Positions 1-8,609 of a stretch of DNA of 64,000 nucleotides are shown here, piece after piece. A program made the position numbers and the translations under genes. The notes under the pieces are model-generated. The model made no database searches. It had not been told where the DNA came from and saw only the letters and a list, made by a program, of their open reading frames with translations. The stretch's first letter is position 1; the number at the start of each line of letters is the position of its first letter. Source of the stretch: SHLQ01 sp964610745. GTDB taxonomy: Bacteria > Actinomycetota > Acidimicrobiia > Acidimicrobiales > SHLQ01. The stretch lies in assembly GCA_964610745.1 (NCBI GenBank), contig CAZSYL010000008.1, forward strand, positions 26,758 through 90,757, written 5' to 3'.

Positions 1-197
1 GCCGCCGAGCGCCGACGATCGTGATCTCGAACGAAGTTGGCCTAGGGATCGTGCCCGACAATGAACTCGGACGTCGCTTCCGTGACGCTCTCGGCCGTTA
101 CAACAACCGGCTATCGTCGCGAGCCGAAACTGCACTCTTCATCGCCGCGGGCAGGGCCATCCCGCTCCGGACCATCGCTCTCAACATCTCCGAATAG
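1..197 (+). CDS. cobU: Adenosylcobinamide kinase/guanylyltransferase, 3' end (CobU/CobP), cut by window edge
   Basis: Reading from base 3 gives 64 in-frame codons to a TAG at 195-197. The peptide contains ISNEVGLGIVPDNELGRRFR, the conserved C-terminal block of CobU/CobP, followed by LGRYNNRL and a short hydrophobic tail, as in that family. The enzyme phosphorylates adenosylcobinamide and then transfers GMP to make AdoCbi-GDP, the substrate of CobS. The P-loop N-terminus lies outside the window. It is too short and lacks a start here, so a simple ORF scan misses it. cobT and cobS follow on the same strand after one inserted gene, which supports the call and suggests one transcription unit. Confidence 0.88.
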   Translation, partial: RRAPTIVISNEVGLGIVPDNELGRRFRDALGRYNNRLSSRAETALFIAAGRAIPLRTIALNISE

Positions 198-268
198 TCC
201 TGAGATTGGGGAGGATCCGGGAGGCGGCAACACCTCAAGTCGGGTCGAATGCTTGTCGATTGGCTCAT

Positions 269-1054
269 GTGGGTCACTTTTCGAGACACTCTCAACACTG
301 GAAACGACGGGTCGCGGCGATCGCCGGGACTCTGGTGATCAGCCTCGTAGCCGCCGCCTGCGCCCAGACCGACAGCGCCGCCAGCACCGATGCTGCACCT
401 CCCCCAGCGCTTGCATTCGCCGAAGATGGCGACACTTTGGAAGACAGAATCGCTGCAACTCTGCCGGCTTTTCGTATCCCGAGCGAAATTCGCGAGGTGA
501 CCGCGGAGTGCATCGTCTCCGAGGCGTCCGATCGAACCGTACCCGCAGATGAACTGCTGGGTGATGTTTCCTTCTACGTGGCCTTGTGCGAAGAGGACCT
601 CTGGCGCTCCGATGCCGAGCTCGATAACGAACAGGCCGACGACGACGCTCTTTGGACCGAGCAAATGGTCGCCTGGCTGACACGCCTGGGCCTTGATGCA
701 CAAAGCACAGAGCGCACGCTCACGTGCATGCAGACTCGGCTCGACGATGCAGGCTTGGGTATTGACGACTTGCCCGAAGACACCGGCCCACTTCTCTTGC
801 TCTTCCAATGCGAACCGGAACTCACGCGTGACCTGTTTGTCGCAAACGCGTTACTCCTCACCGCTGGCGAACTTGACGTACGAGTGAGTGACGTCGCTTG
901 TGTCTTCGAAAACAACATCGCTCGAGCGGACGGAGCATCACTGCTCGACGCCGACGAAGTGATCGTCGACAACCTCGACCAACGCCTCGAAGACCTCGCC
1001 ACAACGTGCGGGATCTCCCTGGAACAAGTCGAACTCATCGCTTGGGCGCAGTAG
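269..1054 (+). CDS. Putative secreted lipoprotein inserted in the cobalamin operon; function unknown
   Basis: About 261 residues from the GTG at 269. Longer starts exist (TTG at 206 and 260), but 269 gives a normal signal peptide: basic stretch (KRR), hydrophobic core, then a weak lipobox VAAAC. The mature part is acidic and mostly helical, with cysteines in recurring units (AECIVSE...ALCEEDL; LTCMQTRL...FQCEPEL; VACVFEN...TTCGISL). The unit TCMQTRLDDAGLG closely resembles ACIETRINDETNG in the cyclophilin lipoprotein at 26310. I recognise no catalytic motif. It lies between cobU (stop at 197) and cobT (start at 1071) on the same strand, so it is probably cotranscribed; a role in cobalamin or corrinoid handling is only a guess from position. 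Confidence 0.72.
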   Translation: MGHFSRHSQHWKRRVAAIAGTLVISLVAAACAQTDSAASTDAAPPPALAFAEDGDTLEDRIAATLPAFRIPSEIREVTAECIVSEASDRTVPADELLGDVSFYVALCEEDLWRSDAELDNEQADDDALWTEQMVAWLTRLGLDAQSTERTLTCMQTRLDDAGLGIDDLPEDTGPLLLLFQCEPELTRDLFVANALLLTAGELDVRVSDVACVFENNIARADGASLLDADEVIVDNLDQRLEDLATTCGISLEQVELIAWAQ

Positions 1055-1070
1055 TTGACATACTTGAGGC

Positions 1071-2063
1071 GTGATTGCGGATCTGCTCCCCCAGTCGTCC
1101 GACCTTTCTCCACCGAACGTTGAAGCGGTCAGAGAAATCGACAACAGAATCGCGGATATTCTCCGTCCCCCCGGAGCTCTGGCGCGACTCGACCAAACCG
1201 CTTCCTGGCTCGCCGGCTGGCAAGGAACCTCGACCCCTTCAGTCGAACGCCCCCATGGCTTAATCTTTGCCGCAGACCATGGTGTCGTCGCCGAAGGGGT
1301 TAGTGCATTTCCAGCCGACGTGACAGCCGCGATGCTCACCGCCTTCGAGGCTTCGCAGGCGAGCGTCTCGGCATTGGCCTCGGTGGCCGGAGCCGCAATC
1401 ACCGCCATCGATGTCGGCGTAGGTAACCCAACCGGAAACATCCGTGTTGAGCCAGCACTCGATCATGACCGTTTCGCCACAGCCTTCATTGCGGGACGTG
1501 AGGCGGTGAAGCGCCTCGATACCGATCTCCTCATTCTCGGTGAGATGGGCATCGGAAACAGCACTCCGGCAGCCGCCGTATCTATGGCGCTCGTCGGCGG
1601 CGCACCGTCGGACTTCGTCGGACGCGGAACCGGTATTGACGACGATCGCTACGCAACGAAGGTCGCTGTCGTTGCCGACGCATGCCAACGAATTGCCGAT
1701 GACGCCGAGCCACTCGAGGTCCTCCGACAGGTCGGCGGCGCCGAGCTCGTCGCCATCACGGGTGCAATGGTCGAAGCCCGACTGCGTTCGATTCCGGTTC
1801 TCCTCGATGGCTATATCGCAACCTCGCCGGGCCTCGTACTCCACGCCATCAGTCCAGATTTGATCTCAAATTGCCGCGCCGGCCACTGCTCGGCCGAGCC
1901 CGGCCACCGGCTAGCCCTCGACCACCTTGGACTTACCCCGCTGCTCACACTCGACATGCGCCTCGGCGAGGGATCTGGGGCCATGGCTGCGGTGCCCTTG
2001 GTCAAGATGGCGTGCGCTCTCGTCAACGACGTTCCGACGTTTACCGAGTGGTTCAGTGGTTGA
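1071..2063 (+). CDS. cobT: Nicotinate-nucleotide--dimethylbenzimidazole phosphoribosyltransferase
   Basis: 330 aa from a GTG start. CobT joins 5,6-dimethylbenzimidazole to the ribose phosphate of nicotinate mononucleotide, giving alpha-ribazole phosphate for the lower ligand of B12. Family landmarks are present: an N-terminal RPPGALARLD block, ADHGV near residue 66, the GEMGIGNSTPAAA motif mid-protein, DHLGLTPLL, and LGEGSGA near the C-terminus, which carries the catalytic glutamate. Length is normal for CobT. It begins 16 nt after the upstream lipoprotein gene and its stop overlaps the start of cobS, so coupled translation with cobS is likely. Confidence 0.95.
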   Translation: MIADLLPQSSDLSPPNVEAVREIDNRIADILRPPGALARLDQTASWLAGWQGTSTPSVERPHGLIFAADHGVVAEGVSAFPADVTAAMLTAFEASQASVSALASVAGAAITAIDVGVGNPTGNIRVEPALDHDRFATAFIAGREAVKRLDTDLLILGEMGIGNSTPAAAVSMALVGGAPSDFVGRGTGIDDDRYATKVAVVADACQRIADDAEPLEVLRQVGGAELVAITGAMVEARLRSIPVLLDGYIATSPGLVLHAISPDLISNCRAGHCSAEPGHRLALDHLGLTPLLTLDMRLGEGSGAMAAVPLVKMACALVNDVPTFTEWFSG

Positions 2064-2817
2064 GCACCGCCGGCCTGGGGTGCTCCACGGCCTGTGGGTT
2101 GCTGCTGGCTTTCTGACCCGCATCCCGGTCGGGGATGTGAGTAGAGATCGAACGGTCGAGGTCGATATGGCCCGAGCGGTCCCCTGGTTCCCCGTCGTTG
2201 GACTGGGCATCGGTGCAATTCAGGGAAGCGTGTACTTTGGCGCCAGCGAATTCTTCACTCCACTGGTCGCAGCCATTCTCTCGCTCGGCGCTGCACTGTT
2301 GGTGACCGGAGCATTCCACCACGACGGACTCGCCGATATCGCCGATGCCTTCGGTGGTGGTTGGACGATCGAAGAACGACTCGTCATCTTGAAGGACTCA
2401 AGACTCGGCACCTACGGCGTGGCGGCGCTCGCCATCGCCCTGTTGCTCGAGGTGGCCGCGGTGTCTCAGCTCGCTCCCACTGAGGGTTTTCGGGCATTGC
2501 TCGTCGCGCACTCCCTCGGCAGAGCGTCAGCTCTTGTCACGATGCTCCTCGCCCCGACCGCTGGCGACGGGATGGGAGCGAATTACATGGCCCGGCTTTC
2601 CGCTCCTGGGCTCTCGCTCGGCGTGTTGTTCGGCGTCATCGTGACCGTAATCGCGTCTCCAGCCTTCTGGCCGGTCCCGCTCGGAGCCGCTGCGATTGCC
2701 TCGGCCGCGGTCGCCGCCCTCGCGGTTCGAAAGATCAATGGTGTCAACGGCGACGTGCTCGGCGCAATCACCGTTGTTTCGGCCGTCGCCATTCTGGTCG
2801 TTTCCGGAACGCCGTGA
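2056..2817 (+). CDS. cobS: Adenosylcobinamide-GDP ribazoletransferase (cobalamin synthase)
   Basis: 253 aa from the GTG at 2056, which overlaps the cobT stop by 8 nt; a second GTG at 2080 is also possible. CobS is a polytopic membrane enzyme that joins AdoCbi-GDP and alpha-ribazole (phosphate), the last assembly step of adenosylcobalamin. The diagnostic block FHHDGLADIADAFGG followed by KDSRLGTYGVAAL is present, with several hydrophobic helices on both sides. The reading frame is open upstream to 1927, but that part overlaps cobT and has no family similarity. With cobU and cobT it completes nucleotide-loop assembly; no corrin-ring genes are visible here. Confidence 0.93.
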   Translation: MVEHRRPGVLHGLWVAAGFLTRIPVGDVSRDRTVEVDMARAVPWFPVVGLGIGAIQGSVYFGASEFFTPLVAAILSLGAALLVTGAFHHDGLADIADAFGGGWTIEERLVILKDSRLGTYGVAALAIALLLEVAAVSQLAPTEGFRALLVAHSLGRASALVTMLLAPTAGDGMGANYMARLSAPGLSLGVLFGVIVTVIASPAFWPVPLGAAAIASAAVAALAVRKINGVNGDVLGAITVVSAVAILVVSGTP

Positions 2818-2855
2818 CCACGGGCTGGTCGGAGCAAACCCGCTACGGCTACCTT

Positions 2856-2867
2856 TGACGTACGTCA
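2856..2867. promoter_or_regulatory. Perfect 12-bp palindrome upstream of acyl-CoA ligase (candidate operator)
   Basis: TGACGTACGTCA is a perfect inverted repeat in the 133-bp gap between cobS and the acyl-CoA ligase gene, 84 bp before the chosen ATG. Its position and symmetry suit a dimeric repressor such as a TetR-family fatty-acid regulator, but no such regulator is adjacent. The assignment rests on symmetry and position only. Confidence 0.35.
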
Positions 2868-2950
2868 CACCGGCCCTTGGCTCGCTAGCAGGGTCCGGTC
2901 GATTCCAAGCGCTCGCGAAGCGCCGCTAGAAATTGCAAAGGGGAATGCAG

Positions 2951-4486
2951 ATGAAGGTTCCATTGACGGTAAACGACTTTCTCGACCGTGGGGCTGCGGT
3001 GTATCCAGACCGCGTAGCGATCGTGGACGAGCCCTTCCAACCCGCCACGCCAACAAGCAACATCACCTACGCCGAACTCGCCGACATTCGTCGCCAGATG
3101 GGAGTGGCGATGGACGAGATGGGAATCGAGATGGGAGCTCGGGTCGCGATGGTCTCGCACAACTCTGCTCGTCTATTGACCTCTTTCTTTGGCGTGAGTG
3201 GAAACGGCCGAGTGTTCGTGCCAATCAACTTCCGTCTCAGCGCTGACGAGGTGCGGTACATCGTCGAACACAGCGGGGCCGAGGCTCTACTCGTCGATCC
3301 AGAGCTCGCAGACTCGCTCGCCGACGTCGAGTGCGAACGCAAGTGGATCATTGGCGAGGAGTCCGATGAAGTTTGGCTGGGCCGCGAAGGCGAGCCGCAA
3401 CCCTGGGAACCCGACGAAGATGCGACGGCGTCTATCAACTACACGTCCGGAACGACCGCTCGTCCCAAGGGAGTGGAACAGACCCACCGCGCCCGATGGA
3501 CAAACGCTGTCACGTTTGGCTGGCACGCAGCGGTGACCGACAGGGATGTGTACCTTCACACGCTTCCGATGTTTCACTGCGATGGCTGGGGAATGCTCTA
3601 CACCGTCACCGCCATGGGGGTAAAACACGTCGTGGTCCGCAAGGTCGACGGCGCGGAGATCCTTCGCCGCATCGACGAACACGGAGTCACCCTCATGTGT
3701 GGAGCACCGGCGGTTGTCGCTGCCGTGCTCGAGGCGGCCAAGGATTGGGATGGCGAAATACCTGGCCGCGACAAAGTGCGGATCATCGTCGCCGGAGCTC
3801 CTCCGCCGACCGCCACGATCGAACGGGTCGAAACCGAGCTCGGATGGGAGTTCATCCAGCTTTATGGACTCACCGAGACCGCGCCGCTGCTCACCTTCAA
3901 CCGCTGCCGCCACGAGTGGGACGACCTCACTCCAACCGAACGTGCCCAAAAGCTGAGCCGACAAGGTGTGCCGACGGTCGGTGTCGAGATGAAGGTATCG
4001 CAATCAGGAGAGTTCCTGGCTCGGAGCAACAATGTGTTGAAGAGCTACTGGGACAACCCCGATGCCAGCGGTCAAGCCCTCGAAGGGGGTTGGTTCCACA
4101 CCGGCGACGGCGGAATAGTGGACGAAGAAGGCTATTACACAATTCTCGATCGCAAGAAGGACGTCATAATCTCGGGCGGCGAGAATGTCAGCTCCATCGA
4201 AGTGGAGGACGCGGTCTTTAATCACCCCGACGTCACCGAGGTAGCGGTCATTGGAGTTCCCGATGAGAAGTGGGGGGAAACGGTCAAGGCTCTCGTTGTC
4301 ACGACGGACGGTTCAACCACGACCGAGCAGGACATCATCGATCATTGCCGCGAGAGGATCGCCCACTACAAGTGTCCGACGAGCGTGGAGTTCCGCGACG
4401 AGCTGGCGCGTACCGCGACCGGAAAGCTTCAAAAGTTCAAACTGCGAGCCCCCTACTGGGAAGGCTTAGAGAAGGCGGTCAACTGA
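2951..4486 (+). CDS. AMP-forming acyl-CoA synthetase (medium/long-chain fatty acid type)
   Basis: 511 aa. The ATG at 2951 is preferred because AAAGGGG lies about 7 nt upstream; ATGs at 2945 and 2933 are in frame. It is a class I adenylate-forming enzyme activating a carboxylic acid as acyl-AMP and then the CoA thioester. Visible core motifs are the P-loop YTSGTTARPKG, LPMFHCDGWG, the adenine motif QLYGLTET, WFHTGDGG, the hinge LDRKKDVIISGGENVS and the C-terminal catalytic lysine in TGKLQKFKLR. The chain-length preference cannot be read from sequence. A DUF2277 gene starts 1 nt after its stop. Confidence 0.9.
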   Translation: MKVPLTVNDFLDRGAAVYPDRVAIVDEPFQPATPTSNITYAELADIRRQMGVAMDEMGIEMGARVAMVSHNSARLLTSFFGVSGNGRVFVPINFRLSADEVRYIVEHSGAEALLVDPELADSLADVECERKWIIGEESDEVWLGREGEPQPWEPDEDATASINYTSGTTARPKGVEQTHRARWTNAVTFGWHAAVTDRDVYLHTLPMFHCDGWGMLYTVTAMGVKHVVVRKVDGAEILRRIDEHGVTLMCGAPAVVAAVLEAAKDWDGEIPGRDKVRIIVAGAPPPTATIERVETELGWEFIQLYGLTETAPLLTFNRCRHEWDDLTPTERAQKLSRQGVPTVGVEMKVSQSGEFLARSNNVLKSYWDNPDASGQALEGGWFHTGDGGIVDEEGYYTILDRKKDVIISGGENVSSIEVEDAVFNHPDVTEVAVIGVPDEKWGETVKALVVTTDGSTTTEQDIIDHCRERIAHYKCPTSVEFRDELARTATGKLQKFKLRAPYWEGLEKAVN

Positions 4487-4487
4487 C

Positions 4488-4751
4488 ATGTGCCGAAACA
4501 TCACTACCCTTCGCGGGCTCGTCCCAGAACCCACTAGTGACGAGATCGAAGCCGCAGCTCGTCAGTACGTGCGGAAAGTGACCGGTGTGCAAAAGACATC
4601 GGATATGACCCACGAGCCGTTCGAGCGCGCTGTTGCCATCATTGCCGCGGCGACTGCTTCGGCAATAGCTGAACTTCCCCCTCGGAAAGTGCCACCAAAG
4701 ACCGTCCCACCACTACGACGTCTCTCGAAATCAGCTGTTGAGCACAGATAG
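4488..4751 (+). CDS. DUF2277 family small protein
   Basis: 87 aa. The sequence starts MCRNITTLRGL and continues with a short helical segment (DEIEAAARQYVRKVTG), the pattern of DUF2277 proteins, which are common in actinobacteria and have no assigned function. The CRNI motif at the N-terminus is the most conserved part of the family. It follows the acyl-CoA ligase with a 1-nt gap and is almost certainly cotranscribed with it. The C-terminus is basic and proline-rich (PPRKVPPKTVPP). Confidence 0.85.
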   Translation: MCRNITTLRGLVPEPTSDEIEAAARQYVRKVTGVQKTSDMTHEPFERAVAIIAAATASAIAELPPRKVPPKTVPPLRRLSKSAVEHR

Positions 4752-5104
4752 TCCAAAATGTACGGACATATTTATTTGCAACTATGTGAGAATGAATATC
4801 TCCACTGAAAACGTTTCCACAACTTGGGAAGCGATCCTTTAAAATACAGGGATTCTACTGTGGAAACGATTCCAAACTGGTGGATTGCGGTGCCCCCCTT
4901 TATCGAATAAAGCCGAGGCATCTCGCCACTTCTGTCCGAGATCAGATGTGGCATCTAGGGCGAAGGTGTGAAGTGATTAAAGTTTGCGCCATCTCCTTTC
5001 GCCATCGGCTACTCTTCACTCTGTTGAGAACGATTTTGGGCTTGCGCCCTGGAAGCGCAGCACAGTTCGATCTCGACTGTTGGGATTTGGCAATTGGAAA
5101 ATAC
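4752..5104. other. AT-rich intergenic region with two operator-like sites
   Basis: 353 bp without a convincing gene. Its first 125 bp are much richer in A+T than the flanks and contain two matching 14-bp near-palindromes (separate entry) with AT-rich DNA between them. A reading frame is open from 4880 into the PadR gene, but that segment shows no recognisable protein. The composition contrast may mark a transferred or strongly regulated segment. Confidence 0.5.
4806..4874. promoter_or_regulatory. Paired LacI-type operator-like sites (TGRAAACGWTTCCA)
   Basis: TGAAAACGTTTCCA lies at 4806-4819 and TGGAAACGATTCCA at 4861-4874: 12 of 14 positions identical, both near-palindromic around a central CG, and 55 bp apart start to start. 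The central-CG, AA..TT pattern matches LacI/CcpA-family operators, and the spacing of about five helical turns would allow looping. The nearest regulator gene is PadR-like, not LacI-like, so a protein encoded elsewhere may act here. Site symmetry is seen directly; the family assignment is inference. Confidence 0.5.
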
Positions 5105-5446
5105 GTGAGACGAAAAGATAATCAACTTGTCCGCAACGAGCGAATCATTCTTGCGGCAGGACTGGCTCTCTCCTCTCGAGGGGACACCAGATTTCATGGC
5201 TATTCGTTGACTGAGTTGTGGAAGGCCTCAGACGGCCAACGCAACGTCATGAACTACGCCACCATGTACCGATGTCTGAACCGCCTCGAAGAGCGTGGTT
5301 TGTTGGAGTCGGACTACGAGCAGCGTGAAACATCCGGTCCACCGCGGCGCATGTTCTCCATGACTGGCAAAGGGCGTGCGGCTGCGACTGAAATCGAGAC
5401 TTCCGATATCACCGACGAGTTAGCATTGTTCGCAGCTAATTCCTAA
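5105..5446 (+). CDS. PadR-like winged-helix transcriptional regulator
   Basis: 113 aa from the GTG at 5105. The upstream in-frame part back to 4880 lacks family similarity and is probably not translated. The core NERIILAAGLAL...HGYSLTELWKA...MNYATMYRCLNRLEERGLLESDYEQ...GPPRRMFSMTGKGRAAA is the PadR pattern: helix-turn-helix, recognition helix with (A)TMYRCLNRLEE, and a wing ending in PRRxFSxTxxG. PadR repressors usually respond to small molecules and control a neighbouring gene. No transporter or detoxification gene lies next to it in the same direction, so its target is unclear. Its upstream region carries the two operator-like sites. Confidence 0.78.
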   Translation: MRRKDNQLVRNERIILAAGLALSSRGDTRFHGYSLTELWKASDGQRNVMNYATMYRCLNRLEERGLLESDYEQRETSGPPRRMFSMTGKGRAAATEIETSDITDELALFAANS

Positions 5447-5496
5447 AGATGTGTCTCCGTCGCTGGCGGCTCATCTATTGACCTGGTCTGCAAAGG

Positions 5497-6258
5497 TCAG
5501 GATAGAAAATTGGCGAACGTCGGAATTTCGGCATATACGCCTGGCGTGGTTCCACCGCACTCAAGACCCCAGCTCACGATTCCGGCGAGCCTTGGACCAT
5601 CCGCTGTCTCCACAAGAAGCGGACCACCACTGTCGCCAAAGCACGAATCGGTCCCGGTACCACCAGCGCAGAGCTCGGTGTTGGCATGGGTACGCAGGAC
5701 GCGCATGCAGACGCTGTCCGACACGAGTGGGACTTCAGCTACTCGGAGGCGGTTAGAGCTTCTGCCAGCGTTATTGACATCTCCCCAGCCCGACACGGTC
5801 GCTGTACTGACCGCAGCGATGTCTGCGGCGGTGGCGAGCTCAATGGCGCCAACTCGCTTTGCATTGAGGTTGAGCGGCCTGTCCAGAACGATGTACCCAA
5901 TGTCTGCCTTACCGTCCCGTGCATAGCGAGGGTGCATGACCAACGTCTCGGCTCGACGGTTCTGCACCCGCCCCTTTATCAGGTTGGTACTACCCGCCCG
6001 GATCCGCAGGTCCCGAGCGCGGAAGCCTTCGAGGCAGTGAGCTGCGGTAACGATGGTGTCTTCGTCGATGATCACACCGCCGCAAAAATGCCCCTCAGAG
6101 TCCTGGACCGACACCTGCCATGGCGTCCGACCTGCAACCTCACCGTTGATGATCGCTTCTGCAGAACCCGTGCCTCCAAAGAAGCTGACGGCGAACGCGG
6201 CCAAACCAACTATGGCGAGACCAATGCTCGTCTGAACCAGAACTCTCTTGTTGCGCAC
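5497..6258 (-). CDS. Secreted trypsin-like serine protease (family S1)
   Basis: 253 aa from a GTG start. Residues about 1-34 form a signal sequence. The mature enzyme begins near IINGEVAGRTPWQVS, the S1 activation N-terminus. The catalytic triad is visible: H74 (TAAHC), D119 (KADIGYIVL) and S210 (GDSGGP). D204, six residues before the serine, is the S1-pocket aspartate expected for trypsin-like cleavage after Arg or Lys. SWGLECGGTTPGVYAEI closes the domain, and six cysteines could form the usual disulfides. It stands alone between the PadR gene (converging) and paaK. Its substrate is unknown. Confidence 0.92.
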   Translation of the reverse strand: MRNKRVLVQTSIGLAIVGLAAFAVSFFGGTGSAEAIINGEVAGRTPWQVSVQDSEGHFCGGVIIDEDTIVTAAHCLEGFRARDLRIRAGSTNLIKGRVQNRRAETLVMHPRYARDGKADIGYIVLDRPLNLNAKRVGAIELATAADIAAVSTATVSGWGDVNNAGRSSNRLRVAEVPLVSDSVCMRVLRTHANTELCAGGTGTDSCFGDSGGPLLVETADGPRLAGIVSWGLECGGTTPGVYAEIPTFANFLS

Positions 6259-6397
6259 CGCCGCACCCCCATAGACTCACAGCCACGCCCGTGCGGTCCA
6301 CGCGCCAGGACCGCTGATTGTTCTGAACGTAGCTCAGCAATACGTCTTCTTTTTAGCAGAAGGCATGCGAAATTGAGAGATCGCGCTGGGGTTAGGA

Positions 6398-7678
6398 CTA
6401 GCGACGGTTGTCGACGACGCGCTGCGCCTTTCCTTGTGATCGCGGGACTTGGCCGTTCGCAACGACTACGACGGTCGCGCTCACCCCGATATTTTCCTTA
6501 ATCCGCTTCGCGAGTTCCGCGGCGAGCTCATCCTCAGCTCGCTGATTTTCTGGGTCGGCTTCAACGTTGACGGTCAGGCTTGTCAGATTTCCGTCCTGGT
6601 CGATCACGATTTGAAAGTGTGGACTGAGACCAGAGACGGCGAGGACCTGGACTTCGACCTGGCTCGGGAACACATTCACCCCGCGGATGATCAACATGTC
6701 ATCGGATCGACCCGAAATGCGTTCTATGCGTCGCATCGTCCTAGCTGTGCCGGGGAGTAGGCGGGTGAGATCTCGCGTGCGATAGCGAATCACGGGCATT
6801 GCCTCCTTGGTAAGCGAGGTGAATACGAGCTCACCAAACTCGCCATCGGGCAAGACCTCACCCGTCTCAGGATCGATGATCTCGGGATAGAAGTGGTCTT
6901 CCCAAACCGTCAGCCCGTCCTTGGTCTCGACGCATTCCTGGGCAACACCCGGTCCTATGACTTCGGACAATCCGTAGATGTCGACGGCGTCGATACCCAT
7001 TCGAGCCTCGATTTCTTCGCGCAACCCGTCACTCCACGGTTCGGCACCAAATATGCCGATCTCGAGCGAGCAGCTGGACGGATCCAGGCCCTGTGCTTCC
7101 ATCTCGTCGATCAAGTTCAAGCAGTACGACGGGGTCACGAGGATGATGCGCGGTGCAAAGTCATTGATTAGTTGTACCTGCTTGGCTGTTTGCCCCCCGC
7201 TGACAGGCACGACCGTGCAACCGAGCTTTTCTGCCCCGTAGTGTGCGCCGAGACCGCCGGTGAACAAGCCGTAGCCATAGGCGACATGAGCTATGTCACC
7301 CCGACGACCTCCGGCAGCGAAGATCGATCTAGCCATAACCGTGGCCCACATATCGACATCGTTCGTCGTATAACCGACCACGGTCGGCTGACCCGTCGTA
7401 CCCGACGACGCATGCACTCGCACAACCTCTTCTCGAGGCAATGCGAACATACCAAACGGGTAGTGCGCTCGGAGATCGTCTTTCATCAGAAACGGAAACT
7501 TCGAAAGATCGTCGAGTGACTCAAGATCGGTTGGCGAAACGCCAGCGGAATCGAATGCTTCTCGGTAGTGCGAGACGTTTGCATACGCGTACGCCAAGGT
7601 GCCTTGCATTCGTTCGAGTTGCAGCGCCCGAAGCTCATCAACTCCGGCTGTCTCGATTGGTTCGTAGCCGTTCATCAT
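6398..7678 (-). CDS. paaK: Phenylacetate--CoA ligase
   Basis: 426 aa. PaaK activates phenylacetate with ATP and CoA, the entry step of aerobic phenylacetate degradation. Typical features are YANVSHYREAF near the N-terminus, the P-loop HASSGTTGQPTVVGYT, DIYGLSEVIGPGVA, the YRTRDLT block and the C-terminal SQGKAQRVVD. It is the last gene of the minus-strand paa operon, and its start codon overlaps the paaX stop by 4 nt. Length matches the family. Confidence 0.94.
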   Translation of the reverse strand: MMNGYEPIETAGVDELRALQLERMQGTLAYAYANVSHYREAFDSAGVSPTDLESLDDLSKFPFLMKDDLRAHYPFGMFALPREEVVRVHASSGTTGQPTVVGYTTNDVDMWATVMARSIFAAGGRRGDIAHVAYGYGLFTGGLGAHYGAEKLGCTVVPVSGGQTAKQVQLINDFAPRIILVTPSYCLNLIDEMEAQGLDPSSCSLEIGIFGAEPWSDGLREEIEARMGIDAVDIYGLSEVIGPGVAQECVETKDGLTVWEDHFYPEIIDPETGEVLPDGEFGELVFTSLTKEAMPVIRYRTRDLTRLLPGTARTMRRIERISGRSDDMLIIRGVNVFPSQVEVQVLAVSGLSPHFQIVIDQDGNLTSLTVNVEADPENQRAEDELAAELAKRIKENIGVSATVVVVANGQVPRSQGKAQRVVDNRR

Positions 7679-8604
7679 GTTCTCTCCAGCATCTCAGGGG
7701 TCGGCGGATCGCAGGACGTCGAAAAACGACTCTCGAACGATCGCGGATAGTTCGTTTCGAAGACCTCGCTCAACCAGTCGGCCGATCCAGCAACCAACGA
7801 TGTGTACAACTCGGCGGCCACTTCGGCTGCTCGTCCGCCAGGCCAGAGAACTGGTCGCGCCTGCACTGGTAGTTCTGGCCAACGCAAGCGAATCCTTCGT
7901 AGGTCATGAACGAGCATCGTACGAAGGCCAAACAGCTGTAGGGAATTGGCGTTCTCGAGTGACCTGAGCAACGGTTCGTATCGCTCCACGAACAACGCGT
8001 ACGCCGCCGCGAGCTCATCACTATCGGACTGCCCCATGAAGAAGCCCTGTTCGACGAGCTCGTCCAATTCGGTGAAGGTGGCCACGGCAACAACCGCCGT
8101 CAGAGCAGGGTCGACGAGCGCCAACAGTTCTCTAGCTGCTTCGGGTTTTCCACCCGGCGCTACGAGAACTCCAGCGGCAACCTGGACAAAGCCGTTCCAG
8201 CGTAGGTGCTCGACGATTCGAGAGGCCTCCGATGACGGCAAGTCACGTGGGAGAAAGAGCAGCACCCATTCACCTGACCAGTCAGGGTCGCCGACACCAT
8301 AGATTCGTTCGGCGGCACTGGCCGACTCGGCGAAGGCAAGGTCCGTCAAGTGATAGCGACTTTGGCGACCCACGCGTTCGGTGTAAAGCCAATCCTCGGC
8401 GACCAGGCGATTCATAGACGTACGGACAAGTCGGTCACTGAACCCAAAACCGGCGCTCAGCTGCAGCATCTGACTCATCCACACCGATGACCCGATCGGA
8501 ACCAGCGTGTCGCCGATGATCGTGACGAGGACAGAGCGGGCCGATATATCGGCTGCAGATGCCCAGTTCCGAATCAGGGTGTCGAATCGTCCTGACGTCG
8601 CCAT
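7675..8604 (-). CDS. paaX: PaaX-family transcriptional repressor
   Basis: 309 aa from the ATG at 8604; a TTG at 8616 would overlap paaC. The N-terminal winged helix (SARSVLVTIIGDTLVP...VRTSMNRLVAEDWL.TERVGRQSRYHLT) is followed by the long PaaX effector domain with WSGEWVLLFLPRDL. PaaX represses paa operons and is released by phenylacetyl-CoA. Here it is inside the operon, between paaC and paaK, so it probably controls its own synthesis; candidate sites lie upstream of paaH near 13996-14030. The gap to paaC is 5 nt. Confidence 0.92.
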   Translation of the reverse strand: MATSGRFDTLIRNWASAADISARSVLVTIIGDTLVPIGSSVWMSQMLQLSAGFGFSDRLVRTSMNRLVAEDWLYTERVGRQSRYHLTDLAFAESASAAERIYGVGDPDWSGEWVLLFLPRDLPSSEASRIVEHLRWNGFVQVAAGVLVAPGGKPEAARELLALVDPALTAVVAVATFTELDELVEQGFFMGQSDSDELAAAYALFVERYEPLLRSLENANSLQLFGLRTMLVHDLRRIRLRWPELPVQARPVLWPGGRAAEVAAELYTSLVAGSADWLSEVFETNYPRSFESRFSTSCDPPTPEMLERT

Positions 8605-8609
8605 CGGGC

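Noticed and set aside
98..808. 236-aa minus-strand open frame at the left end
   Set aside because: Overlaps the cobU 3' end and the lipoprotein gene; no motif.
5686..6501. 271-aa plus-strand open frame over the trypsin gene and its promoter
   Set aside because: Antisense to the protease with its complete catalytic triad; no domain.
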